NCBI RefSeq assembly: GCF_030063415.1
Contig: NZ_JASITA010000058.1
Span: 1-36,993, forward strand
Reading direction: 5' to 3'
Length of the DNA stretch: 36,993 nucleotides
Source of the DNA: Streptomyces sp. H27-C3
GTDB taxonomy: Bacteria > Actinomycetota > Actinomycetes > Streptomycetales > Streptomycetaceae
The notes under the pieces are model-generated. The model searched no databases. It saw only the letters and a list, made by a program, of their open reading frames with translations, and was not told the DNA's origin. Shown one piece after another: positions 29,880 to 36,972 of the stretch; the first letter of the stretch is position 1, and each line of letters starts with the position of its first letter. The position numbers and the translations under genes were made by a program.

Positions 29880-31067
29880 ATGGACGCCGCCTTCACCGCG
29901 GAACAGGACGAGATCCGCCGTACCCTGCGCGAACTGCTGGCCAAGCGATGCGGGCCCGACGAGGTGAAAGCCGCCGTCAGGACCGCCGCCGGGTACGACA
30001 GGGAGCTCTGGAAGCAGCTCGCCGAACAGCTCGGTCTGCCGGGCCTCGCCCTCCCCGCCGCATACGGGGGAGTCGGCTGCGGCTCCGCCGAACTCGCCCT
30101 CGCCTGTGAGGAGGCGGGCCGCACCCTGCTGCCCTCCCCGCTGCTCGCCACCGCCGCACTCGCCGCACCGTTGATCACCGCCCTGGGCACGGACGCCCAG
30201 CGCACCGCCCTGCTGCCGGCCATCGCCGGGGGCGCCCTGACCGCCGCCCTCGCCGTACCCGGCGGCAGCCTCAGCGCCGCGCTCGCCCTGACCGGCGACA
30301 ACGCGGGTGGCGAGTGGGCCGGGGGCGGACGGGCCGGCGGGGTGCAGGCGCGGCGTACCGACGACGGCTGGCGGCTCTTCGGGGAGGCCGGGCAGGTCCT
30401 CGACGGGCACAGCGCCGGACTGCTCCTGGTCGCGGCGCACACCGGCGGCTTCGCCCGCAGCCGCGTTCTGCTGTTCCTCGTCACCGCGGACGCTCCGGGG
30501 CTCTCGTGCGTCCGGCAGGTGGCGCTGGACGAGACCCGGCCGCAGGCCCGTATCGAACTGCGCGAGGTCGCGGCCGAGTTGCTCGGCGCCGAGGACAGCG
30601 CCGAAACGGCCGACGTGCCGGGCGCCCTGGCCGCCGTGGGGCGTACCGTCGCCGCGGTTCTCGCGGCCGAGGCGGTCGGCGCCGCCTCGCAGTCGCTGGA
30701 GCGGACCGTCGACTACGTGGGCGCCCGCGAACAGTTCGGGCGGCCCATCGGCTCGTTCCAGGCGGTCAAGCACCGGCTGGCCGATCTGTACGTACAGGTC
30801 CAGGCGGCCCGCTCGGCGGCGTACTACGCGGCCTGGGCCCCCACGGCCGGCGCCCTAGCCCTCGCCCAGGCACTCGAAGCGCTCCGCACCACTGCGGGCG
30901 AGGCCGTCCAACTGCACGGCGGGATCGGTTTCACCTGGGAACACGATGCGCATCTCTACTTCAAGCGGGCCGCGTCGGACGAGCTGCTCTTCGGCCCGGT
31001 CCACCGGCTCCGCGCCCGCGCCGCCGAGGTCGCGGACCTCTTCGAACCGAAGGAGCTGGCCGTCTGA
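29880..31067 (+). CDS. Acyl-CoA dehydrogenase, FadE27/FadE28-like subunit
   Basis: A 395-aa ACAD homologue. The N-terminal helical domain (1-110) and C-terminal domain (GAREQFGRPIGSFQAVKHRLAD near 285 and LHGGIGFTWEHDAHLYFKR near 350) are clear. The middle domain is diverged and lacks the WCQG-SEPGAGSD FAD/substrate motif of full ACADs. By analogy with actinobacterial alpha2beta2 dehydrogenases it probably pairs with a full subunit, most simply the ACAD at 14548, whose usual partner is not adjacent. GGAGGGG lies about 5 nt before the ATG. The stop overlaps the DUF385 gene (TGATG). Confidence 0.88.
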   Translation: MDAAFTAEQDEIRRTLRELLAKRCGPDEVKAAVRTAAGYDRELWKQLAEQLGLPGLALPAAYGGVGCGSAELALACEEAGRTLLPSPLLATAALAAPLITALGTDAQRTALLPAIAGGALTAALAVPGGSLSAALALTGDNAGGEWAGGGRAGGVQARRTDDGWRLFGEAGQVLDGHSAGLLLVAAHTGGFARSRVLLFLVTADAPGLSCVRQVALDETRPQARIELREVAAELLGAEDSAETADVPGALAAVGRTVAAVLAAEAVGAASQSLERTVDYVGAREQFGRPIGSFQAVKHRLADLYVQVQAARSAAYYAAWAPTAGALALAQALEALRTTAGEAVQLHGGIGFTWEHDAHLYFKRAASDELLFGPVHRLRARAAEVADLFEPKELAV

Positions 31068-31549
31068 TGCCGCCCGGATTCCGGCTGATCCAGAAGGTGT
31101 CGTCGACCCGCGCCTTCGCCAGGATCGCCCCCCACTGCATCCCGGCCATGGACCGCGCGGTCCACCGGCTGACCCGCGGCAACGTACTGCTGAGCGCCCA
31201 GATGCTGCCGGGCGTCATCCTCACCGCCAAGGGGGCCAAGAGCGGCCTGCCGCGCACCACACCCCTCGCGTGCATGCCGGAGGAGGGCTGCGGCTGGATC
31301 CTGATCGGCAGCAACTTCGGCAGGCCCGGACACCCCGCCTGGACGGCCAATCTGCTGGCCCATCCGGATGTGCTGATCAACTGGCGGGGCCGGGACGTCC
31401 CGGTGACGGCGCGGTTGCTGGAGGGCTCCGAGCGGGACGCGGTGTGGCAGGCGGCGGTGAAGTTCTGGCCGCCGTACACGACGTATCAGACGAGGGTGGA
31501 GCGGCAGATCCGGCTGTTCCGACTGGCGGAGCGGACGGCGGAGACCTGA
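31067..31549 (+). CDS. DUF385/Ddn-type deazaflavin (F420)-dependent nitroreductase family protein
   Basis: A 160-aa split-barrel protein of the Ddn/DUF385 family. The GVILTAKGAKSGLPRTTPLAC strand and the GSNFGRPGHPAWTANLLAHP motif fit F420-binding reductases, which reduce enones, quinones or nitro groups in actinobacteria. In this cluster an F420H2-dependent reduction of an unsaturated ring or chain intermediate is possible. Its ATG overlaps the ACAD stop by one base, so it shares operator O9. A strong hairpin follows about 70 nt after its stop. Confidence 0.85.
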   Translation: MPPGFRLIQKVSSTRAFARIAPHCIPAMDRAVHRLTRGNVLLSAQMLPGVILTAKGAKSGLPRTTPLACMPEEGCGWILIGSNFGRPGHPAWTANLLAHPDVLINWRGRDVPVTARLLEGSERDAVWQAAVKFWPPYTTYQTRVERQIRLFRLAERTAET

Positions 31550-31620
31550 GCCGTACGACGTCGCGTGAAGTCGTACGACGCGGTGCGGCCGTACGGACAA
31601 GGCCGTGCCTGTACATGCCT

Positions 31621-31653
31621 GCGGCGGACCACCCAGTGAGGGGGGTCCGCCGC
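31621..31653. terminator. Strong hairpin closing the catabolic island
   Basis: A perfect 10-bp stem GCGGCGGACC/GGTCCGCCGC with a 13-nt loop, about 70 nt after the DUF385 stop and between convergent genes. There is no U-tract. The rest of 31550-31873 has short repeats (CCAGTCGG, CGCCGACTACTT) and no gene. Confidence 0.65.
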
Positions 31654-31873
31654 TGACGTGACAGGACCGGGGCCGGCCGTGACGCCGCCGGTGCACCTCA
31701 TTCGCTACGCGCTGTCCGATATCTGCTATCCGATACCCACTACTCGCCACCTGCTCGCTGATCGCTACGTGCTCGCCAGTCGGCCAGTCGGCCAGTCGTC
31801 GACCCGGTCCACCCGGGCGATCGGCTGCCTTCGCCGACCGCTTAGCCGACTCCTCCGCCGACTACTTCGCCGA

Positions 31874-32521
31874 CTACTTCGTCGGCTTCTTGCCGGTGAT
31901 GCCGAGGTGGACCAACAGCGCCAGGTTGGGCTTGAGTTCGGACTGCTTCACACCCCAGGCCGTGAAACCCTTCTGGTGCGAGGCGACCGCGGCCAGCATC
32001 GCGACCAGTGAGCCGGCGATCGCCGCGGGGCTGACGTCTTTGTCGACCTTGCCCTTGGACTGGAGTTCCTTCATCGAGTCCGTAAGGGAGTTGGTCACGG
32101 AGTTCAGGATCTTCATGCGGATCTTGTAGAACCGCTTGTCGCCCTCGGCCGCGCCCAGGTCGACCACGCGCAGAATCGCGTCGTTCCTGCGCCAGAATTC
32201 GAGGAATCCCTCGACGAGTTCCTCCGCGGTGGCCCAGCCCGCTTTGCCCACCCAGGGGCGGGCGGAGACGAGCTCGGTCAACCCGGCTCCCTCCTTGGCC
32301 ATTTCTTCCGCGATTTCGAGGACGGCGCCCTCGACGTCCGGAAAGTACTGGTAGAACGTCGCTGGTGAAGTCCCTGCCTTGCGGGCCACGTCGATGACTT
32401 TGACGTCCCGGTAGGGCGACGAGCCGAGCATTTCGCTGAGGCAGTCGAGCAGCTTCTGCCGCGTCGCCTGGCCGCGTCGTCCGGCTACGCGGCCGTCGAC
32501 GGTGCGTACTTGTCCTGTCAT
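31874..32521 (-). CDS. TetR-family transcriptional regulator
   Basis: A 215-aa TetR-family repressor. The N-terminal helix-turn-helix (about 17-63: GQATRQKLLDCLSEML, then DVARKAGTSPATFYQYFPDV) is clear; the C-terminal ligand domain is all helical with a Lys-rich tail. It is the only TetR gene in the window and the best candidate to read the CTGACG-N3-CGTCAG sites. A weak version of that site overlaps its own start, and TAAGCT 6 nt before the ATG suggests a leaderless transcript. From memory a TetR gene next to afsK is widely conserved in Streptomyces (SCO4421 type), so it may have roles beyond the island. Confidence 0.92.
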   Translation of the reverse strand: MTGQVRTVDGRVAGRRGQATRQKLLDCLSEMLGSSPYRDVKVIDVARKAGTSPATFYQYFPDVEGAVLEIAEEMAKEGAGLTELVSARPWVGKAGWATAEELVEGFLEFWRRNDAILRVVDLGAAEGDKRFYKIRMKILNSVTNSLTDSMKELQSKGKVDKDVSPAAIAGSLVAMLAAVASHQKGFTAWGVKQSELKPNLALLVHLGITGKKPTK

Positions 32522-32529
32522 GCCGTCAG
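32515..32529. promoter_or_regulatory. Weak operator-like site over the TetR start codon
   Basis: CTGTCATGCCGTCAG: the right arm is perfect and the left arm matches 4 of 6 bases. It covers the TetR start codon (32519-32521) and is a candidate autoregulatory site. Confidence 0.4.
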
Positions 32530-32823
32530 CTTACCGAGGGGTGATCGGAGCGCGATTCGGCCGACTGCAAATGGGGAAGAGGGCGTGCGCCGGGCGGGGA
32601 CCGGGCGTCACCCGTACGTACCGTCGACCCCGGCCCGGACACCTCGGTGGCCGGATCCCGAATCTCCCGTCGGCCGGATCCCGAGGGTCGCGGCGACCTG
32701 ACCCGGGCACCCCGGCGGCCTGATCCGTGCCCCGCGGCGGTCCGCGGCGGTCCTCGACGGCACTCCGACGCCCCTTCCCTGGGGAACCACAGACGTGCGC
32801 CGACCGCCCCGCCACGAATAGTC

Positions 32824-32857
32824 TTATCAACAGCCTGTGGACAACTTTGGTGGACAA
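32824..32857. promoter_or_regulatory. Cluster of three DnaA-box-like 9-mers
   Basis: TTATCAACA (32824), TGTGGACAA (32836, reverse complement of the TTGTCCACA box favoured in Streptomyces) and GGTGGACAA (32849, one mismatch) occur within 34 bp, about 95 nt before the VOC gene. The 32522-32950 gap has no other gene; its left part has GC-rich GGCCGGATCCCGA repeats. Confidence 0.4.
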
Positions 32858-32950
32858 CCCATGGGGGGCGTGGGTGATACCCCCCATATTGAGCCAATTG
32901 TTCGATTCTTTTCGGCTGCGGGGTGCGCGTGCGCTGGCTACTTTGGCCCC

Positions 32951-33736
32951 ATGGCCGTATTTGCGGAAGGCACGCCATGCTGGGTGGATGTGACGCTCGA
33001 CGACCTCGAAGCGGGCAAGCGCTTCTACGGCTCCCTCTTCGGGTGGACGTTCGCGGATGCGGGCGGTGTGACACGGAGCCCGTCCGTGAACGCGCTCAGC
33101 GACGGCAGGAAGGTCGCCGCCCTGGCGCCCAAGAGCGACGGCCGCATGCCCACTGCCTGGGGCGTCTACTTCGCCACCGACGACGTCGTCGCGTTCGCCG
33201 CGAAGGTCAGGGCGGCGGGCGGGCAACTGCTGACCGAGCCGGTGGCCGTCGAGCCGCTCGGCGCGATGGCGGTGGCCGCCGACCCCAACGGCGGTGTCTT
33301 CGGGCTCTGGCAGGCGGGCACGCACAGCGGCTTCGAGAAGCGGGACGAGCCGGGCTCCTTCTGCTGGGCCGAGGTCTACACGCACGACAAGGAACTGATC
33401 GACCCGTTCTACGAGACGGTCTTCGGCTTCGAGGGGCACACCCAGGACGACGCGGGTGTCGATTTCCGCACCTGGTCCCCGGCCGGCACCGAGCCGGGGC
33501 CCGAGACCGCGATCGGGGGCCGCAGCGTCATGAGCGACGCCTTCCCCGTCGAGATGCCCGACCACTTCCTGGTCTATTTCGTCGTCGAGTCCTGCGACGG
33601 AGCCGTTGAGGCGACCAAGCGCCTCGGCGGACGCGTCCAGCTGCCGCCGGTCGACACCCCGTTCGGGCGGATCGCGGTGCTCGTCGACAATCAGGGCGCC
33701 ACTTTCGCCATTCTGGCGGAGTCGGAGAAGATCTGA
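32951..33736 (+). CDS. Two-domain VOC (glyoxalase/bleomycin-resistance fold) protein
   Basis: A 261-aa protein with two vicinal-oxygen-chelate modules: residues about 5-120 (CWVDVTLDDLEAGKRFYGSLFGW) and about 130-258 (FCWAEVYTHDKELIDPFYETVFGF), each with the strand-helix-strand pattern of the fold. Actinomycetes have many such proteins of unknown function. The ATG at 32951 lacks a ribosome site, but TACTTT at 32939-32944 would serve as a -10 box for a leaderless mRNA. The open frame reaches back to GTG 32837 without homology-like features. Its last codons are duplicated in tandem after the stop. Confidence 0.87.
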   Translation: MAVFAEGTPCWVDVTLDDLEAGKRFYGSLFGWTFADAGGVTRSPSVNALSDGRKVAALAPKSDGRMPTAWGVYFATDDVVAFAAKVRAAGGQLLTEPVAVEPLGAMAVAADPNGGVFGLWQAGTHSGFEKRDEPGSFCWAEVYTHDKELIDPFYETVFGFEGHTQDDAGVDFRTWSPAGTEPGPETAIGGRSVMSDAFPVEMPDHFLVYFVVESCDGAVEATKRLGGRVQLPPVDTPFGRIAVLVDNQGATFAILAESEKI

Positions 33737-33756
33737 CGGAGTCGGAGAAGATCTGA
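33717..33756 (+). repeat. Perfect 20-nt tandem duplication over the VOC stop codon
   Basis: CGGAGTCGGAGAAGATCTGA occurs twice back to back; the first copy contains the VOC stop codon and the second lies just after it. Confidence 0.9.
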
Positions 33757-33760
33757 GAAG

Positions 33761-33785
33761 GGATCCGGCCGGCCCGATCGGATCC
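33761..33785. terminator. Hairpin after the VOC gene
   Basis: A 7-bp stem GGATCCG/CGGATCC with an 11-nt loop, 25 nt after the VOC stop. A plausible terminator isolating VOC from the afsK promoter. Confidence 0.5.
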
Positions 33786-33942
33786 GTTCGGCGTTGTTCG
33801 TACGACATGAACTGCCGAACATTCCATGCAAATGCGGGTAATCTTCGCAGGACGCACCCGTGTGGCGTGTCCGAATCAGGGTGAGACACCCCGGTCCGGC
33901 CCTGGGTTCGCCTCCACCGCCTCCGACAGGAAGAATCAGGGT

Positions 33943-34026
33943 GTGCACCGCTGGGTGGTGCCCAGTGGTGAGACGCTGCATGGGGCTGTATTTGCGGCCT
34001 CGTACGGGGAGGTGGCAGGCAAGTGA
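33943..34026 (+). CDS. Possible 27-aa leader ORF overlapping afsK
   Basis: GTG at 33943 opens a 27-codon frame beginning VHRWVVPSGETLH and ending in TGA at 34024-34026, overlapping the afsK GTG by 4 nt (GTGA). AGGAAG lies about 10 nt upstream. The overlap is of the kind used for translational coupling, so it might tune kinase synthesis. There is no homology to any family I know, and it could be chance. Confidence 0.25.
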   Translation: MHRWVVPSGETLHGAVFAASYGEVAGK

Positions 34027-36557
34027 TGGAGCAGCTGACGCAGCACGACCCGCGGCGGATCGGCCCGTTCGAGGTGCTGAGCCGGCTCGGGGCCGGCGGC
34101 ATGGGGCTGGTCTATCTCGCGCGCTCGGCGTCGGGCCGGCGAGTGGCGATCAAGACGGTACGGACCGAGCTCGCCGAGGACCAGCTGTTCCGCGTCCGCT
34201 TCACGCGTGAGGTGGAGGCGGCACGGGCCGTCAGTGGGTTCTACACGGCGGCCGTCGTGGACGCTGATCCGCGGGCGGCGGTGCCGTGGCTGGCGACGGC
34301 GTACGTCCCGGCTCCCTCGCTCGAAGAAATAGTGAATGAGTGCGGTCCGATGCCCGCCCAGGCGGTGCGCTGGCTGGCGGCCGGTATCGCCGAGGCCCTG
34401 CAGTCGATCCACGGCGCGGGCCTGGTCCACCGCGACCTCAAGCCGTCGAACGTCCTGGTGGTGGAGGACGGCCCGCGCGTCATCGACTTCGGTATCGCGT
34501 CGGGTGTCTCCAACACCCGGCTGACCATGACCAACGTGGCCGTGGGCACCCCCGCGTACATGTCGCCCGAGCAGGCGCGGGACTCGCGCAGCGTGACGGG
34601 CGCCAGTGATGTCTTCTCGCTCGGATCGACGCTGGTCTTCGCCGCGACCGGGCACGCGCCCTTCCACGGTGCCAACCCGGTCGAGACCGTCTTCATGCTG
34701 CTGCGGGAGGGCCCCAATCTGGAGGGTCTGCCCGACGAACTGCGACCGCTGATCAAGTCGTGCATGGGGATGGAGGCGCCGCTGCGGCCCAGCCCGGCCG
34801 ACCTCCAGTCGCAGCTCGCGCCGCACCTCTTCGCCTCGGGCCAGGACGACAGCGGTACGGCGTCCGCCTGGCTGCCGCCGCGCGCCACCGCGATGATCGA
34901 GCAGCGCCGGGGCGGGCGCGCGTCCGTGCCGAGCGCGCCCCCGGTGCGCGCCCAGGCAGCGACACCGCCACGCCCCCCGGGCCCGCCGCCGACGGCGCCC
35001 GCACCCTCGTACGCGCAGGCACAGGGCCAGGGCCAGCAGGGTCAGGGTGTTCAGCTGCGGTCCGCGCACGCCGCCCAGGGCGCACCGGCCGCACAGGGGG
35101 CCCGCGGCGCGGGCGCCCACGCGGCGCAGGCCCCACAGCACGCCGTACGACTGCCCGGAGTGAAGCTGCCGATCGGACCCGGCCCGCGGGTCGCTGACGC
35201 GCACGCCGGGGCAGCGCCTGCCCAGGCGGGTCAGGCCACCGGCTGGATCAGGCCGCCCGCCGGGGTGACCGCGGCCGCGGTGAACGGGGCGGACGCGCCG
35301 ACCGGTGTCGTACCGCGGCACGCGCCACCCCTCTCGTCGTCCCCGTACGCACCCTCCCAGCACATGCGGCCCCCGTCCGTACCGGCGCCCGCACCTCCGG
35401 CCGACGGCGCGGGGCCGTCCGGGGCATGGCGGCCCTGGCGGTTCCGGATGTCCAACGATGTGTGGGGCACTCCGGCGGTCGCGGGCGGCCTCGTCTACGT
35501 CACCTCCTTCGAGGTGCACGCCCTGGACGTGGCCAGCGGTCGGCGGCAGTTCAAGACGCGTGACGTCGCCTGGGTGATGGCGGTCACGGGCGGTCGTATA
35601 CACGCCTCCGACGGCCCCACGCTGTACGCACTCGACGCCGCCGACGGCGCCGAGCGGTGGCGGCTGCAGACCGAGGCCTGGGTGTATTCGCTCAAGGCGG
35701 GCCGCGGCACGGTGGTCACCGGCACCCGCGGCGGCGGGGTCCAGGCGTGGGAGGCCGCGAACGGCCAGAAGCTGTGGGAACTCAGCGGCGCGCAGACCGA
35801 CTTCGAGACCCCGGAGGCGGGCCCCGCGCTGCACGACGACGCGGTGTACGTGTGGCAGGACGCGCGGCTGCGCTCCCTCGACGCCCGTACGGGCAGCGAG
35901 CGTTGGTCGTACCCGATCGGCGACGCGGCCTCCTGCGGCGGGGTGCCGGTGCGGGTGACGCCCGCGCCCGACGGCTATATCTATGTCTCCGCCGGTACGC
36001 GCGTCCTCGCCATCGACACCGTCAGCGGCCGGGTGCGCTGGCACTTCGAGGCCCCCGCGGTCTTCCTCAGCGCGCCCGCCTTCGCGCCGGGCCCGGCCGT
36101 CACCGGCGGCGGTGTCTACCTCGCCGACTACCTCGGCACGGTGTACGCCCTAGACGCCTCCACCGGCAAGGACCGCTGGCGGATCGCGACCGAGTCCCGC
36201 CAGTCCATCGAGCCGGTCCTGGTCGCCGCGGGCAACGTCCATGTGGGCAGCGGCAGTGCGCTCTACACCCTGGACGCGGTCACCGGCACACCCAAGTGGC
36301 GCTTCGCGGCGGGCGGTGAGGTCGTCGGCGCGCCGGTGGTCGCCGACGGCCGGGTCCATTTCGGCTCCGCGGACCACTGCCTCTACACCCTGGACGCGAG
36401 CGGCGGCCAGTTGCGCTGGAAGCTGGCGACGGGCGGCGAGATCACCGGGTCCCTGGTGGCGCAGGACGGCGTCATCTACGCATGCAGCAAGGACCGTTGT
36501 GTGTACGCGCTGGATGCGGTGAAGGGTACGGCGACGGGCCGTTCCGGGGGCGCGTAG
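34023..36557 (+). CDS. afsK: Serine/threonine protein kinase AfsK with C-terminal PQQ propeller
   Basis: An 844-aa eukaryotic-type kinase that, in S. coelicolor, phosphorylates the global regulator AfsR (secondary metabolism) and affects hyphal tip growth. The kinase domain (15-280) has GAGGMG (23-28), K44, HRDLKPSN (catalytic D138), D155-FG and GTPAYMSPEQ. Counting from the GTG at 34023, T168 in the activation loop matches the AfsK autophosphorylation site I recall, which supports this start over ATG 34026. Residues about 300-475 are a Pro/Ala/Gln-rich linker; about 480-835 hold repeated L-D-A...G-x-x-x-W PQQ blades. No TM helix is seen. Confidence 0.93.
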   Translation: MMEQLTQHDPRRIGPFEVLSRLGAGGMGLVYLARSASGRRVAIKTVRTELAEDQLFRVRFTREVEAARAVSGFYTAAVVDADPRAAVPWLATAYVPAPSLEEIVNECGPMPAQAVRWLAAGIAEALQSIHGAGLVHRDLKPSNVLVVEDGPRVIDFGIASGVSNTRLTMTNVAVGTPAYMSPEQARDSRSVTGASDVFSLGSTLVFAATGHAPFHGANPVETVFMLLREGPNLEGLPDELRPLIKSCMGMEAPLRPSPADLQSQLAPHLFASGQDDSGTASAWLPPRATAMIEQRRGGRASVPSAPPVRAQAATPPRPPGPPPTAPAPSYAQAQGQGQQGQGVQLRSAHAAQGAPAAQGARGAGAHAAQAPQHAVRLPGVKLPIGPGPRVADAHAGAAPAQAGQATGWIRPPAGVTAAAVNGADAPTGVVPRHAPPLSSSPYAPSQHMRPPSVPAPAPPADGAGPSGAWRPWRFRMSNDVWGTPAVAGGLVYVTSFEVHALDVASGRRQFKTRDVAWVMAVTGGRIHASDGPTLYALDAADGAERWRLQTEAWVYSLKAGRGTVVTGTRGGGVQAWEAANGQKLWELSGAQTDFETPEAGPALHDDAVYVWQDARLRSLDARTGSERWSYPIGDAASCGGVPVRVTPAPDGYIYVSAGTRVLAIDTVSGRVRWHFEAPAVFLSAPAFAPGPAVTGGGVYLADYLGTVYALDASTGKDRWRIATESRQSIEPVLVAAGNVHVGSGSALYTLDAVTGTPKWRFAAGGEVVGAPVVADGRVHFGSADHCLYTLDASGGQLRWKLATGGEITGSLVAQDGVIYACSKDRCVYALDAVKGTATGRSGGA

Positions 36558-36688
36558 GCCTGACGGGCGTGGGCACCTTGACCCGCAAGCGGGCCCGTGA
36601 GGCGCGCATGTTTGGCGGGCGTGGCCACCATGCCTCTCGGGGGACGGCGACGGGCCGTTCCGGGGACGCCCAGGCCTGACGGGCGTGG
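36528..36688 (+). repeat. 45-nt direct repeat spanning the afsK 3' end
   Basis: 36528-36572 (last afsK codons, stop and 15 nt beyond) and 36644-36688 share ACGGCGACGGGCCGTTCC, then GGGG, CGC and AGGCCTGACGGGCGTGG with about four mismatches. A small stem CCCGC-AA-GCGGG at 36583-36594 lies between and may help termination. Confidence 0.75.
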
Positions 36689-36715
36689 CCGCTATGCCCT
36701 GGGGTACGGCGGCTG

Positions 36716-36877
36716 TTACTCGTCCGGCGTCGGATACCGGGGGCGGAAATCCTCCTCCGCCGGGTCCACCGGGGCGGGCGCGGCTTCGCCCCGGTGGCGG
36801 CCGCGCAGGACGCCGGCGGCCGGCAGCAGGAGTACGCCGCCGCCGAGCGCGTACGCGACAGCGCCGGGCAACTTCAT
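36716..36877 (-). CDS. Possible 53-aa small membrane or secreted peptide
   Basis: A short ORF starting MKLPGAVAYALGGGVLLL, with a hydrophobic N-terminal helix (about 4-24), then Arg-Gly-Arg-His-Arg and an acidic Pro-rich tail ending PTPDE. The charge pattern fits a single-pass peptide with the tail inside. It is convergent with afsK. GGACGGG touches the ATG, too close for a normal ribosome site, and it is part of dispersed repeat copy B, which starts one base upstream. I do not recognise a family. Confidence 0.35.
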   Translation of the reverse strand: MKLPGAVAYALGGGVLLLPAAGVLRGRHRGEAAPAPVDPAEEDFRPRYPTPDE

Positions 36878-36972
36878 CCCGTCCGGCGCTTGACGACATG
36901 CCCGAAGGGCGTCCGGGGTCCGGGGCCTGCCCCGGTTTGGGAAGGGGCGGGTAGGGGAACAGCCCGCCGCAG
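36878..36972 (+). repeat. Dispersed Streptomyces hairpin repeat, copy B
   Basis: Begins CCCGTCCGGCGCTTGACG, has the stem CCGGGGC-CT-GCCCCGG (36920-36935), then GGGAAGGGGCGGGTAGGGGA and ends GCCGCAG. It shares order and orientation with copy A, with paired changes in the stem. Confidence 0.85.

Noticed and set aside
6225..31549. Cholesterol catabolic cluster
   Set aside because: Ltp2-DUF35 and paired ACADs fit, but no ring-degrading genes (kstD, kshA, hsaC types) or mce transporter are present, and the operator differs from the KstR and KstR2 motifs I know.
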